The notes under the pieces: model-generated
Databases searched by the model: none
What the model was told of the DNA's origin: nothing
The model's input: only the letters and a program-made list of their open reading frames with translations
Made by a program: the position numbers and the translations under genes
NCBI RefSeq assembly: GCF_003335105.1
Contig: NZ_QFWQ01000003.1
Location: forward strand, 124,001-188,000
Direction: 5' to 3'
Source: Rhodanobacter denitrificans
GTDB lineage: Bacteria > Pseudomonadota > Gammaproteobacteria > Xanthomonadales > Rhodanobacteraceae
Length of the DNA stretch: 64,000 bases
Shown: piece after piece, positions 28,587 to 41,720 of the stretch
Numbering within the stretch: position 1 is the stretch's first letter
Layout of the letters: the number at the start of each line of letters is the position of its first letter

Positions 28587-29522
28587 TCAGATCAGTTTGA
28601 TCTCGCGCAGCCGCTGCAGCAGGTACTCGTGCGAGGTGATCGAGCTGTCGTAGCGGCGCGGGTTGTCCGCGGTGACGCACGAATCCAGCGGATCCAGCAC
28701 CACGTCCGGATTCGGATGCAGGAAGAACGGCACGGAATAGCGCGGCTTGCGCGCGTTCTCGTTCCCCGGGTTGACCACGCGGTGCGTGGTGGACGGGAAC
28801 ACATGGTTGGAGAGCCTCTGCAGCATGTCGCCGATGTTCACCACGATGGCGTCGCCCTCGGTGGTGATCGGCAGCCACTTGCCTTCGCGGGTGAGCACTT
28901 CCAGCCCTTCCGCGCTGGCGCCGACCAGCAGGGTGATGAAGTTGATGTCCTCGTGTGCACCGGCGCGCACGTTCGGGATGTTCTCCTCCGTGATCGGCGG
29001 GTAGTGGATCGGCCGCAGGATCGAGTTGCCGACGTCGGTCTTGTCCTCGAAGAAGTTCTCCAACTCGCCGATGTGCAGGGCCAGCGCGCGCAGCACGCGG
29101 GTGCCGAGCTGGTCCAGCGCCTGGTACAGGCCGTAGCCGTACTGCCTGAAGTCCGGCACCTCGGCGGGCCAGATGTTCGGCGGCATCACGTCGGCGAATT
29201 TCGAATCGCGCGGGATCTCGCGGCCGATGTGCCAGAACTCCTTGAGGTCGGCGTACTGGCTGTCCTTGGCGGTTTCCACCTTGAACGGGGTATAGCCGCG
29301 CGCACCGCCGGCACCGGCGACGTGGTACTTCATCTTGGTTTCGGTGGGCAGCGCGAAGAAGCGCCGGAACACGTCGTACGCGCCGTCGATCAGCTCGCTC
29401 GCGATGCCATGGCCGCTGATGCAGCAGAAACCGAATTCGCGGTAGGCCGCGCCGATCTCGGCGACGAAAGCGTCCCGGTCGGTGTCGTAACGGCGGATGT
29501 CGAGGGTGGGAACATTCTTCAT
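28587..29522 (-). CDS. 2OG-Fe(II) oxygenase, isopenicillin N synthase family
   Basis: 311 aa. Domains: an N-terminal DIOX_N region (about 1-125, including SGHGIASELIDGAYDVFRRF) and a C-terminal 2OG-FeII core. Iron ligands: His and Asp in GAHEDINFITLLVG and the distal His in STTHRVVNPG; the RxS motif for 2-oxoglutarate is in RYSVPFFLHPNPD. Members act on small amino-acid-like or aromatic substrates, and the exact one cannot be told here. It stands alone between convergent and co-directional core genes (glmM upstream on the map), interrupting the more usual glmM-tpiA-secG neighbourhood. Confidence 0.88.
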   Translation of the reverse strand: MKNVPTLDIRRYDTDRDAFVAEIGAAYREFGFCCISGHGIASELIDGAYDVFRRFFALPTETKMKYHVAGAGGARGYTPFKVETAKDSQYADLKEFWHIGREIPRDSKFADVMPPNIWPAEVPDFRQYGYGLYQALDQLGTRVLRALALHIGELENFFEDKTDVGNSILRPIHYPPITEENIPNVRAGAHEDINFITLLVGASAEGLEVLTREGKWLPITTEGDAIVVNIGDMLQRLSNHVFPSTTHRVVNPGNENARKPRYSVPFFLHPNPDVVLDPLDSCVTADNPRRYDSSITSHEYLLQRLREIKLI

Positions 29523-29622
29523 GGGCTGTAGTCACCGGGTTGGGCGTGCGGTCGGTTCATCCGCCACCGCATGGGGCGGGGCACGTCGGGCCAATCCATG
29601 GCGACCCGGTACAGCTACAGGT

Positions 29623-30975
29623 TCACGATCGTTCGGCTGCGGATTTTACAGTCCCGGCGAGCTTCTCCGCCAACTGCCGCACTTCCGCTTCGTCGGCGCC
29701 CTCGATCGTGACGCGCACCAGCGGCTCGGTACCGGAGGCGCGCAACACCACCCGGCCGCGGCCGTGCAGGATCTGCTCCACCTCGGCCTGTGCCTGCTTC
29801 ACCTCGCTGCTGGACAAGGCCTCGCGGGCGCCGTCGGCACGTACGTTGAGCATCACCTGGGGCATCTTCTGCAGGCCCTGCCGTGCCGCGGCCAGATCCT
29901 CACCGGAGCGCGCCAGCGCTTCCAGCACGGCCAGCGCGGCAATGATGCCGTCGCCGGTGGTGGCACGGTCCAGGCACAGGATGTGGCCGGAGGTTTCGCC
30001 GCCGAGCATGCCGCGATGCTCCTTCAGCTGCTGCAGCACGTAGCGGTCGCCCACGTTGGCGCGGATCAGCGGCACGTCGAGTCCGGCCAGCGCCAGTTGC
30101 AGGCCGTAGTTGCTCATCAGGGTACCGACCACCGGTCCGTGCAGCGTACCCTGCGCATGCCAGCTGCGCGCCAGCACGTAGAGGATGTCGTCACCGTCGG
30201 CCAGCGCACCGTGCCGGTCGACCAGTTGCACGCGGTCGCCGTCGCCGTCGAACGCGATGCCGATGTCGGCGCCGTGCTCCAGCACCGCCCGCTGCAAGGC
30301 CTGCGGATGGGTCGAGCCGACCTCGCGGTTGATGTTGAAGCCGTCCGGCTTGTCGCCGATGGCCACCACCTCGGCGCCCAGCTCGGCAAACACCTTCGGC
30401 GCCACCTGGTAGGTCGCGCCGTGGGCGCAGTCCAGCACCAGCCGAAGCCCGTGCAGGCTGAAATCCTCGGCCACGGTGGACTTGCAGTACTCCGCGTAAC
30501 GGGCCACTGCATCGTCAATCCTGCGCGCCTTGCCGAGCCGTTCGGACGGTACCGTGGCGAACGCGGCGTCGACCTCCTGCTCGATCGCCAGCTCGACCTC
30601 GTCGGACAGCTTCTCGCCGTCGGCGGAGAAGAACTTGATGCCGTTGTCGTGGTGCGGGTTGTGCGAGGCGCTGATGACGATGCCGGTCTGCGCGCGCATC
30701 GAGCGGGTCAGGTAGGCCACCGCCGGCGTCGGCATCGGGCCGAGCAGGCCCACGTCGGCACCGGCCGCGACCAGACCCGATTCCAGCGCGGCCTCGAACA
30801 TGTAGCCCGAGATACGGGTGTCCTTGCCGATCAGCACCTTCGGTCGCTTGTTGCCGTCACGCGCCAGCACGCTGCCGACGGCGCGCCCGAGCTTCAGCAT
30901 GAAGTCCGCGCTGATCGGCCATTGGCCGACCAGTCCGCGGATGCCGTCGGTGCCGAAATACTTGCGCTGGGTCAT
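29623..30975 (-). CDS. glmM: Phosphoglucosamine mutase
   Basis: Converts glucosamine-6-phosphate to glucosamine-1-phosphate for UDP-GlcNAc, peptidoglycan and LPS. 450 aa. The active-site Ser is in [13 protein letters not shown] near residue 102; the Mg2+ loop is [10 protein letters not shown] near 245; the sugar-binding GGETSGH and the phosphate-binding [15 protein letters not shown] follow. The start [15 protein letters not shown] is the family start; the reading frame stays open far upstream into folP but that part is not glmM. It lies 50 bases after folP in an orn-folP-glmM unit. Confidence 0.97.
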   Translation of the reverse strand: MTQRKYFGTDGIRGLVGQWPISADFMLKLGRAVGSVLARDGNKRPKVLIGKDTRISGYMFEAALESGLVAAGADVGLLGPMPTPAVAYLTRSMRAQTGIVISASHNPHHDNGIKFFSADGEKLSDEVELAIEQEVDAAFATVPSERLGKARRIDDAVARYAEYCKSTVAEDFSLHGLRLVLDCAHGATYQVAPKVFAELGAEVVAIGDKPDGFNINREVGSTHPQALQRAVLEHGADIGIAFDGDGDRVQLVDRHGALADGDDILYVLARSWHAQGTLHGPVVGTLMSNYGLQLALAGLDVPLIRANVGDRYVLQQLKEHRGMLGGETSGHILCLDRATTGDGIIAALAVLEALARSGEDLAAARQGLQKMPQVMLNVRADGAREALSSSEVKQAQAEVEQILHGRGRVVLRASGTEPLVRVTIEGADEAEVRQLAEKLAGTVKSAAERS

Positions 30976-31025
30976 GGGCTGCCTGATGGCGATGATGAGG
31001 GGGAAGGAAAAGATGAAGGTGCAGC

Positions 31026-31940
31026 TCAGTCGTCGTCCGGCCAGCGCGGCATGGCCGGTTTGTCGGCACGCCGCGGCACGGCATCGACCGCATGCACCGC
31101 CCGCCATACCGCCAGCGCATCGACGGTGGCGGCCACGTCGTGCACGCGCACCATGCGGGCGCCGCGCTGCACGGCGATCAGCGCCGCCGCCACCGAACCG
31201 GCGGCGCGTCCGGCCGGCACTGTGCGGCCGGTCATCTCGCCGATCATCGCCTTGCGCGACAAGCCGATGTATGCGCCGCTGCCGAGGTCGGCGAAGCGTT
31301 CCAGCGCGCACAGCAGCGCCAGGTTGTGCTGCAGCGTCTTGCCGAAGCCGAAGCCCGGATCGACCAGCACCTTGCGCCGGTCGATCCCGGCCAGCTCGCA
31401 GGCGAACAGCCGGTCGGCGAGGAAGCGGTGCACTTCGCCGACCACGTCTTCGTAGTGCGGCTCGGCCTGCATGCTGCGCGGCTCGCCCTGCATGTGCATC
31501 AGGCACAGCGGCACGCCCAGTTCGGCCGCGGCCTCCATGGCGCCGTCGCGGCGCAGCGCGTACACGTCGTTGATCATGCCGGCGCCGGCGGCCACCGCCG
31601 CACGCATCACCTCGGGCTTGGAGGTGTCGATCGCGATCGGCAGCGTGGTGCGCGCGACCAGCTGCTCGATCACCGGCAGCACCCGGCGCAATTCTTCCTC
31701 GACCGGCACGTCGGCCGCGCCGGGGCGGGTCGACTCGCCGCCGACGTCGATCATGTCGGCGCCCTCCTCCGCCAGGCGCAGACCGTGCGCCACGGCCGCA
31801 TCGACGCTGTCGTGCGTGCCGCCGTCGGAGAACGAATCGGGGGTGACGTTGAGGATGCCGACCACCCGCGCGCGATCGAGCCGCAACGGACGCCCGGCAC
31901 AATCCAGCACCGGCGCAAACGGATCGTTCGACATGCTCAT
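31026..31940 (-). CDS. folP: Dihydropteroate synthase
   Basis: Joins p-aminobenzoate to 6-hydroxymethyl-dihydropterin diphosphate in folate synthesis; target of sulfonamides. 304 aa TIM barrel. Signature 1 is [16 protein letters not shown] near residue 30, signature 2 is [11 protein letters not shown] near 65, and the late loop [17 protein letters not shown] is present. MSMSNDP offers two possible starts (31940 or 31934). It is located between orn (27-base gap) and glmM. Confidence 0.96.
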   Translation of the reverse strand: MSMSNDPFAPVLDCAGRPLRLDRARVVGILNVTPDSFSDGGTHDSVDAAVAHGLRLAEEGADMIDVGGESTRPGAADVPVEEELRRVLPVIEQLVARTTLPIAIDTSKPEVMRAAVAAGAGMINDVYALRRDGAMEAAAELGVPLCLMHMQGEPRSMQAEPHYEDVVGEVHRFLADRLFACELAGIDRRKVLVDPGFGFGKTLQHNLALLCALERFADLGSGAYIGLSRKAMIGEMTGRTVPAGRAAGSVAAALIAVQRGARMVRVHDVAATVDALAVWRAVHAVDAVPRRADKPAMPRWPDDD

Positions 31941-31967
31941 GGCCTCGTCAATGTCCGGAAGCGGCGT

Positions 31968-32534
31968 TCAGGCTTCGATCCGGCCGCCCAGCTCGCCCAT
32001 GAAGCGGCGATAGTGGCGCAGTTCGGCGATCGAGTCGCGGATGTCCGACAGCGCGGTATGCGCCGATTCCTTGCCGACGCTCCTGGCGATCTCCGGCGCC
32101 CAGCGCCGGGCCAGCTCCTTGAGCGTGGAGACATCGAGATTGCGGTAGTGGAAGTAGCGCTCCAGCCGCGGCATCTGCCGGTGCAGGAAGCGGCGGTCCT
32201 GGCAGATCGAGTTGCCGCACATCGGCGACTTGCCCGGCGGCACCCACGCGCGCAGGAAATCCACGGTGGCCTGCTCAGCCATCGCGTGGTCGGTCTCCGA
32301 GATCAGCACCTGCCGCCACAAGCCCGACTTATGGTGCTGGTTGGAGTTCCAGCTGTCCATCGACTCCAGCCGGTCGATCTCGTGGCGGACCGCGAACACC
32401 GGCCCGTCGGCCAGCACGTTCAGTTCCTTGTCGGTGACAATCGTGGCGATCTCCAGAATCGAGTCGTTGTCGGTGTCAAGGCCGGTCATCTCCAGATCGA
32501 TCCAGATCAGGTTGTCTTCGTGGGCTTGGCTCAT
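31968..32534 (-). CDS. orn: Oligoribonuclease
   Basis: 3'-5' exoribonuclease that degrades 2-5 nt RNAs, including pGpG from c-di-GMP turnover. 188 aa. DEDDh exonuclease: Asp and Glu in [11 protein letters not shown] (residues about 11-21), an Asp in the [15 protein letters not shown] block, and [11 protein letters not shown] near residue 160. The start [11 protein letters not shown] was chosen; the frame is open further upstream but that stretch belongs to the divergent sbcB. First gene of the orn-folP-glmM unit, divergent from sbcB with a 57-base gap. Confidence 0.97.
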   Translation of the reverse strand: MSQAHEDNLIWIDLEMTGLDTDNDSILEIATIVTDKELNVLADGPVFAVRHEIDRLESMDSWNSNQHHKSGLWRQVLISETDHAMAEQATVDFLRAWVPPGKSPMCGNSICQDRRFLHRQMPRLERYFHYRNLDVSTLKELARRWAPEIARSVGKESAHTALSDIRDSIAELRHYRRFMGELGGRIEA

Positions 32535-32591
32535 GGGCTCTCCTTGTGCGCCGGAGTTTATCAGCCTTGCCCGCATGCGATGATCCGCGCC

Positions 32592-34046
32592 ATGCAGACT
32601 TTTTTCTGGCACGACTACGAAACCTCCGGCGCCGACCCGCGACGCGACCGCCCGCTGCAGTTCGCCGGCATCCGCACCACCCCGGAACTGGAAATCGTCG
32701 ACGAGCCGGTGATGTTCTACGGCAAGCCGCCGCTGGAGATGCCGCCCCATCCCGATGCCTGCCTGATCACCGGCATCACCCCGCAGCTGGCCGAGCGTGA
32801 AGGGCTCGGCGAAGCCGAATTCGCCGCCCGCGTGCACGAGCAGCTGGCCGCGCCAGGCACCTGCGGCGTGGGCTACAACTCGCTGCGCTTTGACGACGAA
32901 TTCACCCGCCAGATGCTTTACCGCAACTTCTACGAGCCGTACGGCCGCGAGTGGGAGAACGGCAATTCACGCTGGGACCTGATCGACCTGGTGCGCATGT
33001 GCCAGGCGCTGCGGCCCGAAGGCATCGTCTGGCCGGCCCGGGAGGACGGCTCGCCCAGCTTCAAACTGGAACATCTGGCCAGCGCGAACGGACTCACCCA
33101 GGAGCGCGCCCACGACGCGCTGTCGGACGTCCATGCGCTGATTGAGCTGGCCCGGCTGATCCGCGTGCGCCAGCCACGGCTGTGGGACTGGTACTACGCC
33201 CTGCGGCGCAAGCAGAAGGTGTTCGAGCTGCTCGACGTGGTGAACATGACGCCGCTGGTGCACGTTTCCTCTCGCTATCCGGCCGGTCGCCATTGCCTGG
33301 CCGTGATCGCACCACTGGCACCGCACCCGAGCCGACCCGGCGAAGTGATCGTGTACGACCTGGCCACCGATCCCGCCGCATGGCTGGCGCTGGACGAGGA
33401 CGAGATCGCCGACCGCATCTTCACCGCGCGCGCCGACCTGCCCGAGGATGTCGAGCGCATCCCGCTGCGCACCGTGCGCGCCAATCACGCCCCGGCGCTG
33501 GCGCCGCTGTCGGTGCTGCAGGGCGTGGACCTGGATCGCCTGCAGCTGGACCTGACGCGCTGCCAGGCGCACCGCGACGCGCTGCATGCCGTCGACGGGC
33601 TGGCGGAAAAACTGCGCCGCGTGTTCCAGCGCGCGGCCGAACTGCCGCCGCCGGAGGATCCCGAACTGGCCCTGTACGGCGGCGGCTTCCTGCCCGACGC
33701 CGACAAGCGCCTGCTGGCCCAGGTGCGCGCCACGCCGCCGCACGAGCTGGGCACCCGCGGGTTCCCCTTTCGCGATCCACGCTATCCCGAGCTGCTGTTC
33801 CGCTACCGCGCGCGCAACTGGCCAGAAACGCTGGATGCCGGGGAACACGCGCGCTGGGAAAGCTTCCGCCAGGCGCGCCTCACCCGGCACACGCCGCTGA
33901 CCGGACTCACCCTGGACGACTACTTCGCCCGCCTCGACGAACTGCGCCGCGATCCGCAGGCCCGCGACAAGCTGGCCCTGCTCGATCAGCTGCAGGTTTG
34001 GGGCGAACGACTCGCTACCGGCATCGACAATCATCCCTCCACATAA
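32592..34046 (+). CDS. sbcB: Exodeoxyribonuclease I
   Basis: Processive 3'-5' exonuclease on single-stranded DNA, active in recombination and mismatch repair. 484 aa from the ATG at 32592; the ATG at 32580 would add MIRA. DEDDh motifs: [20 protein letters not shown] at the N-terminus, [18 protein letters not shown] near 100, and [20 protein letters not shown] near 180. The SH3-like and helical C-terminal domains follow, to a total near the E. coli length (475 aa). The N-terminal DEDD block also resembles orn next door, but this is a separate gene on the other strand. Confidence 0.95.
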   Translation: MQTFFWHDYETSGADPRRDRPLQFAGIRTTPELEIVDEPVMFYGKPPLEMPPHPDACLITGITPQLAEREGLGEAEFAARVHEQLAAPGTCGVGYNSLRFDDEFTRQMLYRNFYEPYGREWENGNSRWDLIDLVRMCQALRPEGIVWPAREDGSPSFKLEHLASANGLTQERAHDALSDVHALIELARLIRVRQPRLWDWYYALRRKQKVFELLDVVNMTPLVHVSSRYPAGRHCLAVIAPLAPHPSRPGEVIVYDLATDPAAWLALDEDEIADRIFTARADLPEDVERIPLRTVRANHAPALAPLSVLQGVDLDRLQLDLTRCQAHRDALHAVDGLAEKLRRVFQRAAELPPPEDPELALYGGGFLPDADKRLLAQVRATPPHELGTRGFPFRDPRYPELLFRYRARNWPETLDAGEHARWESFRQARLTRHTPLTGLTLDDYFARLDELRRDPQARDKLALLDQLQVWGERLATGIDNHPST

Positions 34047-34104
34047 GGCGGGCACCACCCGCCCCCACGGCATTCCGAAAATCCGGCGGGCACTGCCCGC
34101 CCTA
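34047..34104. repeat. Pair of REP-like palindromes
   Basis: Two short palindromes with the same stem: GGCGGG-CACCA-CCCGCC at 34047-34063 and GGCGGG-CACTG-CCCGCC at 34085-34101. They lie in the gap between sbcB and the DUF2461 gene and look like a REP doublet of the kind dispersed in related genomes. No transposase (RAYT) gene is nearby. Confidence 0.65.
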
Positions 34105-34126
34105 CCGAGTCCTTCGACAACCCGCC

Positions 34127-34813
34127 ATGGCCCAGAGCTATTTCACCCCCGCCACCTTCCGCTTCCTGCGCGCCGTCGGGCGCAACAACAACCGCGAATG
34201 GTTCCACGCGCACAAGGACGACTACGAGCGCCACGTGCGCGAGCCGTTCCTGCGGCTGATCGCCGACCTGCAGGCGCCGCTGGCAAAGATCAGCGCGCAC
34301 TACCGCGCCGATCCGCGCAAGAACGGCGGTTCGCTGTACCGCATCTACCGCGACACCCGCTACTCCAACAACAAGCTGCCGTACAAGTCGTGGCAGGGTT
34401 CGCGCTTCTTCCACGAACGCCGGCACGAGATCCAGGCGCCCGGGTTCTACCTGCACATCGAGCCAGGCGAATGCTTCGCCGGCGGCGGCATGTGGCACCC
34501 GGAGCCGGATGCGCTGAAGCACATCCGCGAGTTCCTGGTCGACAACCCGGCCGCGTGGAAGCGGGCAACCCAGGGCAAGGCGTTCCGCGACCACCTGCAA
34601 CTGGGTGGCGAATCGCTGATCCGCCCGCCGCGCGGTTACGACCCCACGCATGAGCTGATCGACGACCTCAAACGCAAGGACTTCGTCGCCACCACGCCGC
34701 TCAGCGAGGAGCTGGCCTGCTCGGACGAACTGCTGCCATGGACGGTCAACACGTTCAGGCGCGTCGCACCGCTGGTCGACTACCTGTGCGCCGCGCAGGA
34801 GCTGGAGTTCTAG
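34127..34813 (+). CDS. DUF2461 family protein
   Basis: 228 aa cytoplasmic protein of the DUF2461 (TIGR02453) family, function unknown. Family features seen: TFRFLRAVGRNNNREWFHAH and DYERHVREPFLRLIADLQ near the N-terminus, RIYRDTRYSNNKLPYKSWQG near 75, and the PGFYLHIEPGECFAGGGMWH block near 110. No catalytic motif is evident. Its stop codon shares bases with the stop of the convergent MFS gene (CTAG). Confidence 0.9.
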   Translation: MAQSYFTPATFRFLRAVGRNNNREWFHAHKDDYERHVREPFLRLIADLQAPLAKISAHYRADPRKNGGSLYRIYRDTRYSNNKLPYKSWQGSRFFHERRHEIQAPGFYLHIEPGECFAGGGMWHPEPDALKHIREFLVDNPAAWKRATQGKAFRDHLQLGGESLIRPPRGYDPTHELIDDLKRKDFVATTPLSEELACSDELLPWTVNTFRRVAPLVDYLCAAQELEF

Positions 34814-36147
34814 GCAACTGATGTAGGAGCGGGATGAATCCGGCTGCGCGCGGCCAGCGAGCGCGCGGCAACGGCCATCCCGATCACCGCGGCAAATGCC
34901 ACGTAATGCGCGGGCGCCAGCACGCCGAACCGTTTCACCAGCAGGCTGATCAGCGGCGGCGTCAATCCGCCGAACAGCGCATAGGCGATGTTGTACGAGA
35001 ACGACAACCCGGAGAAACGCACCGCCGGCGGAAACGCCGTCACCATCAGCGCCGGCACCACGCCGGTCACGCCGACTGCCAGCCCGGCCAGCGGATATAG
35101 CACCAGGAAGTGCGCGGCACCGGAGCGCAGGTCGAGGTACAACGCATAGCTGCACAGCAGCAGTCCGAGCGCACCGAACAGCAACGCGCGGGCGTAGCCG
35201 ATCCGGTCGGCCAGCCAGCCGTAGCCCAGACAGCCCAGCGCCAGCGCAAACGAGGCCAGATTGCTGCCGAGGAACGCCCGCGCCGGCGTGACATGAAATG
35301 CCGACTGCACGATCAACGGCGTCATCAGGATGATTACCAGGATCGCCGCGGTGAGCATCCAGGTCACCAGCACCGACAGCAGTACCCCCGGCAGATGCCG
35401 CTCGAACACCTGGCGCAGCGGCAGGCCGCTGGCCAGTTCCCTGCGCGCATGCATCGCCTCGAACACCGGCGTCTCGCTGAGCCAGCGGCGCAGCCACACC
35501 GCGAAGAAACCGAACACGCCGCCGACCAGGAACGGCAGCCGCCAGCCATGGTCGAGCACCTCGGCCGGGCTCATCCGGCCGTTGATCGCCGCAGCCACCA
35601 GCGAGCCGATCAGGATGCCCACGGTGAGCCCCGAGGTAAGGCTGGCGCAGGCAAAGCCGATCCGCTGCGGCGGCACGTGTTCGGCCACGAACACCCACGC
35701 GCCCGGCACCTCGCCGCCCACCGCGATGCCCTGCACCACGCGCAGCAGCAGCAACAGCAGCGGCGCCAGCACGCCGACCTGCGCATACACCGGCAGCAGG
35801 CCGATGGCCAGGGTCGGCACCGCCATCAGGAACACGCTGAGCGTGAACATCCGCTTGCGCCCCCGCTTGTCGCCGTAATGCGCCATCACGATGCCGCCCA
35901 GCGGCCGCGCCAGGTAACCCGCGGCGAAGATGCCGAACACCTGCAACTGGGCCAGCCAAGGCACCGTGCCGGGCGGGAAGAACAGATGGCTCAGGGGGAT
36001 CGCGAAGAACACGAACACCACGAAATCGTAGAACTCCAGCGCGCCGCCCAATGCGGACAGCAGCAGGGTGCGGGCATCGCGGCGGTCCAGCCGGCGCGCT
36101 GCCCCGCCCGTCACCTCCGGTATCGCCAATGTCGTGGCTTCGCTCAT
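34810..36147 (-). CDS. MFS transporter, metabolite:H+ symporter (MHS) type
   Basis: 445 aa inner-membrane protein with about twelve hydrophobic helices. The MHS-type start is visible ([20 protein letters not shown]), then the A-motif loop [20 protein letters not shown] between helices 2 and 3, and [20 protein letters not shown] in helix 4. Relatives import organic acids or osmolytes (ProP, ShiA, KgtP, citrate carriers); the substrate is not clear here. The start [12 protein letters not shown] was preferred to an upstream extension rich in Gly and Arg. It is divergent from the aquaporin gene, so an osmoprotectant role is possible. Confidence 0.88.
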   Translation of the reverse strand: MSEATTLAIPEVTGGAARRLDRRDARTLLLSALGGALEFYDFVVFVFFAIPLSHLFFPPGTVPWLAQLQVFGIFAAGYLARPLGGIVMAHYGDKRGRKRMFTLSVFLMAVPTLAIGLLPVYAQVGVLAPLLLLLLRVVQGIAVGGEVPGAWVFVAEHVPPQRIGFACASLTSGLTVGILIGSLVAAAINGRMSPAEVLDHGWRLPFLVGGVFGFFAVWLRRWLSETPVFEAMHARRELASGLPLRQVFERHLPGVLLSVLVTWMLTAAILVIILMTPLIVQSAFHVTPARAFLGSNLASFALALGCLGYGWLADRIGYARALLFGALGLLLCSYALYLDLRSGAAHFLVLYPLAGLAVGVTGVVPALMVTAFPPAVRFSGLSFSYNIAYALFGGLTPPLISLLVKRFGVLAPAHYVAFAAVIGMAVAARSLAARSRIHPAPTSVA

Positions 36148-36415
36148 GGGGGAACCGCGGTCCGATGCGGAAAGAATTCCGCAACATAGCTCAGTACGCG
36201 GCACTTCGCGACGTCGCCCGCATCCCCTATGCTCGCCCTGCCCGGCGGGAATGCCGGGCCACACGGGCGGACCGTCCAGCCTGCGGGCGCCCCGTCCGGC
36301 GCCGTTTTCAGGGGAAGAGGAAACGTCGTTCGACCCTGGCCTCAGGCCAGTCATCCGGCATGCGTCGCACGCCGCGACGCTCGTGTCCTATCACGCAATC
36401 GGGAAGGAGTCTTCC

Positions 36416-37147
36416 ATGAACCTAGGCAAACGCATGGCCGCCGAATTCTTCGGCACGTTCTGGCTGGTACTCGGTGGCTGCGGCAGCGCCGTGCTGGCCG
36501 CGGGATTTCCGGAACTGGGCATCGGCTTCGCCGGCGTGGCGCTGGCCTTCGGCCTCACCCTGCTGACGATGTGCTACGCCATCGGCCACATCTCAGGCTG
36601 CCACATCAACCCGGCGGTGACCTGCGGCCTGGCCGCCGGCGGCCGCTTTCCGCTGAAGGAAGTGATTCCCTACATCGTCGCGCAGGTGATCGGCGGCCTG
36701 GTGGCCGGCGCGGTGCTGTACATGATCGCCTCGGGCAAGACGGGCTTCGATCCCGTGGGCGGCGGCTTCGCCTCGAACGGTTTCGGCGCGCATTCGCCGG
36801 GCGGCTACTCGATGGCTGCAGCCGCGGTGTGCGAGATCGTGATGACCGGCTTCTTCATCTTCATCATCATGGGCGCCACCCACCGGAGCGCGCCGGTGGG
36901 CTTCGCCGGCATCGCGATCGGCCTCGCCCTGACCCTGATCCACCTGATCAGCATCCCGGTCACCAACACCTCGGTGAACCCGGCACGCTCCACCGGCGTA
37001 GCCTTTTTCCAGGGCGGCTGGGCGGTGGAACAGCTGTGGTTTTTCTGGGTGATGCCGATCGTCGGTGGCATCGTCGGCGGGCTGATCTACCGCTACCTGT
37101 GGAGCGATCGCCCCGCGCAGCCCGACATCAAGGGCGACCGGACCTGA
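36416..37147 (+). CDS. aqpZ: Aquaporin Z
   Basis: Water channel of the inner membrane. 243 aa with six helices and two half-helices bearing the NPA boxes ([17 protein letters not shown] and [16 protein letters not shown]). The selectivity-filter residues fit AqpZ: His in the helix 5 region ([11 protein letters not shown]) and Arg after the second NPA. A good AAGGAG site precedes the ATG. The 268-base gap to the divergent MFS gene holds the promoters. Confidence 0.96.
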   Translation: MNLGKRMAAEFFGTFWLVLGGCGSAVLAAGFPELGIGFAGVALAFGLTLLTMCYAIGHISGCHINPAVTCGLAAGGRFPLKEVIPYIVAQVIGGLVAGAVLYMIASGKTGFDPVGGGFASNGFGAHSPGGYSMAAAAVCEIVMTGFFIFIIMGATHRSAPVGFAGIAIGLALTLIHLISIPVTNTSVNPARSTGVAFFQGGWAVEQLWFFWVMPIVGGIVGGLIYRYLWSDRPAQPDIKGDRT

Positions 37148-37156
37148 CCAAACATG

Positions 37157-37184
37157 CACGCCACGCGGCCTGCCGCGTGGCGTG
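37157..37184. terminator. Perfect 12-bp hairpin between convergent aqpZ and VOC gene
   Basis: CACGCCACGCGG-CCTG-CCGCGTGGCGTG. There is no T-run, so it may act as a transcript-end stabiliser or a weak bidirectional terminator. Confidence 0.5.
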
Positions 37185-37191
37185 ACCTCGC

Positions 37192-37587
37192 CTACGCCTC
37201 GTAAAGCTCGATCGGCAATCCGTCCGGATCGGCAAAGAAAACGAAGCGGCGGCTGGTGTGCTCGTCCACCCGCACCGGTTCGCAGGCGACGCCACGCGCC
37301 GTCAGCGCGGCCCTTGCCGCATCCACGTCGGCCACGGCGAATGCGAGATGGCGCAGCCCCTGCGCCTCCGGCCAGGAAGGGCGCGGCGGCGCACCGGGAA
37401 AGGAGAACAGCTCCAGCTGCACGCCGGGGCTGACTTCCAGGTCGCACTTCCAGGAATCGCGCGCCTCGCGGTAGACCTCGCGCACGATGCGCAGGCCCAA
37501 CACTCCGCTGTAGAACGCCTTCGAGCGCGGATAGTCCGAGCAGATCAGGGCAACATGGTGGATGCCTCGCAACAGGGGCTCGGCCAT
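37192..37587 (-). CDS. VOC family protein (YaeR/GloA2-like)
   Basis: 131 aa glyoxalase/bleomycin-resistance fold protein with two beta-alpha-beta-beta-beta modules. Metal ligands expected of the family are seen: His in GIHHVALICSDYPRSKAFY, Glu in VQLELFSFPG, His in LRHLAFAVADVDAA and Glu in DPDGLPIELYEA. It is closest in look to E. coli YaeR, whose reaction is not settled. It follows epmA by two bases, so it is translated from the ligA-epmA message. Confidence 0.88.
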   Translation of the reverse strand: MAEPLLRGIHHVALICSDYPRSKAFYSGVLGLRIVREVYREARDSWKCDLEVSPGVQLELFSFPGAPPRPSWPEAQGLRHLAFAVADVDAARAALTARGVACEPVRVDEHTSRRFVFFADPDGLPIELYEA

Positions 37588-37589
37588 GC

Positions 37590-38545
37590 TCAAGCTTCCG
37601 AGAAGGAATACGCCAGCACGTCGGCAATCGCGTCGGTGTCGGCCAGGCACATCAGCAGGCGTTCCACGCCCAGCGCCACGCCGGCGCAATCGGGCAGCGC
37701 GTCGAGCACGCCAAGCAGGCGCTCGTCCAGCGGGACCTCGCGCAGGCCGCGTTCGCGGCGGCGGGCGTTGTCGCGCTCGAAGCGCGCGCGCTGCTCGGCT
37801 GCATCGTTCAACTCGTGGTAGCCGTTGGCCAGTTCGTAGCGGCCCAGGTAAAGCTCGAAACGCTCGGCCAGCGGCGGCTCGCCGGGGCGGATTTTCGCCA
37901 GGGCGCACTGGCTGGCCGGGTAGTCGTGGATCACCGTGATGCGGTCGCGCGGGAATGCCGGCTGCAGCTTGTGCGTGATCAGCAGGTCCAGCCAGTCGTC
38001 GTGGCCGAGGCCTGCCGGGTCGATGCCGGATCCGGCCATGGGCACGCGCAGTTCGTCGATGGCGGCATGCACCGGATCGATCCCCAATTCGTCGAGGAAC
38101 AGCTGCCGGTAGCTCGTCACCAGCACCTCCGCGCGCCGCCCCGTCATCGCCAGCGCCGCCTCGACCAGTTCGATGGTTTCCTGCATCAACCGGCGATGGT
38201 CCCAGCCGACGCGGTACCACTCCAGCATGGTGAATTCGGGATTGTGCCGCCCTCCCGCCTCGCCGTTGCGGAACACCCGGCCCAGCTCGTAGCAGTCGCC
38301 GATGCCGGCCGCAAGCAGCCGCTTCAGCGGATATTCCGGCGAGGTGCGCAGCCAGCGCTCGCGCGCGCCGGCGTCGACGTGGCCGCTGAAGCGCGTGCTG
38401 AAGCTCTCGATGTTCGGCTCGGTGTTGCCGGCCGCCGAGAGGATCGGCGTCTCCACCTCCAGCACCTGGCGCTCGGCGAAGTACGCGCGCAGCAGCGCGT
38501 ACAGCCGTGCGCGCAGTTGCAGGGCGGCGAGCGGTTCGACACCCA

Positions 38546-38546
<1 letters not shown>
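37590..38546 (-). CDS. epmA: Elongation factor P--(R)-beta-lysine ligase
   Basis: Lysyl-tRNA synthetase-like enzyme that attaches (R)-beta-lysine to EF-P so that polyproline stretches are translated. 318 aa, lacking the anticodon-binding domain of LysRS. Class II aaRS motifs are visible: motif 2 (RVFRNGEAGGRHNPEFTMLE) near 105 and motif 3 near the end (GVALGVERLLMCLADTD). Its ATG overlaps the ligA stop by one base (TGATG), implying translational coupling. Confidence 0.95.
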
Positions 38547-40996
<2,450 letters not shown>

Positions 40997-41083
40997 TTAG
41001 CGACAGCCGGGATGCCGGTCGCGAAGTAAGGGAACCGAAAGCTGGCGGGTATAGCGTCCCCTTGGCAGGGCTGAGGTGGGGGC

Positions 41084-41716
41084 ATGATCATGCGCATGAA
41101 CCGATATCTGGCATTCCTGGCCGCCACGGTCGCTTCCGGCAGCGCGATGGCCGGCGGCGGCCCGCTCGGCATCGACCATCGGGTGCACTACGACAACAGC
41201 GGCATCTGGAATCGCCGCGACCAGAATGCGCTGATGTACGGCACGATCGCCACCGTAGGCATTGGCGCACTGGCGTTTGGCAGCGACGACAAGCTCGGCA
41301 ACACGTTCTGGCGCTCGGTCGACGCCATGGTGATCTCCGGCGCCGGCGCCGAGGTGCTGAAACACACCTTCCAGCGCGAACGCCCCTCGCAGACCGACAA
41401 CCCCGACCGCTTCTTCCGCGGCTGGCACGCCCAGAGCTTCCCCAGCGGCGAGGTGACCGCCATCACGGCGGCGGTGACGCCGTTCATCGTCGCCTACGGC
41501 AACGACCATCCGGCCGTCTACGCACTGGCCCTGCTGCCGGCCTACGACGCCGTGGCCCGGGTCAAGACCCGCGGCCACTGGCAGAGCGACGTGCTGGCTG
41601 GCGCAGCGATCGGCGCCGGGGTCGGCCTGTGGGCCGCACACCGCCAGTCACCACTGATCGTGAGCTGGTTGCCGGGCGGTTTCCAGGTGGGTTTCGTGCA
41701 CCACTTCAAGCCCTGA
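41084..41716 (+). CDS. PAP2-superfamily membrane-associated phosphatase-like protein
   Basis: 210 aa with a signal peptide (LAFLAATVASGSAMA). PAP2 motif 1 is present (KHTFQRERPSQTDN) and motif 3 (RVKTRGHWQSDVLAG) keeps Arg, His and Asp. Motif 2 reads SFPSGEVTA instead of the usual PSGH, so the His expected to act as general acid is Glu. The protein may be altered in activity or act as a non-classical phosphatase. Homologues dephosphorylate undecaprenyl diphosphate, lipid A or phosphatidate. A GAGG site suits the ATG at 41084; ATGs at 41090 and 41096 are alternatives. Confidence 0.85.
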   Translation: MIMRMNRYLAFLAATVASGSAMAGGGPLGIDHRVHYDNSGIWNRRDQNALMYGTIATVGIGALAFGSDDKLGNTFWRSVDAMVISGAGAEVLKHTFQRERPSQTDNPDRFFRGWHAQSFPSGEVTAITAAVTPFIVAYGNDHPAVYALALLPAYDAVARVKTRGHWQSDVLAGAAIGAGVGLWAAHRQSPLIVSWLPGGFQVGFVHHFKP

Positions 41717-41720
41717 CGGC

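Noticed and set aside
34822-34852. GTAGGAGCGGG-like sequence after the DUF2461 stop, resembling a dispersed repeat
   Set aside because: Only one partial copy is visible and it overlaps the coding end of the MFS gene; it cannot be separated from coding sequence.
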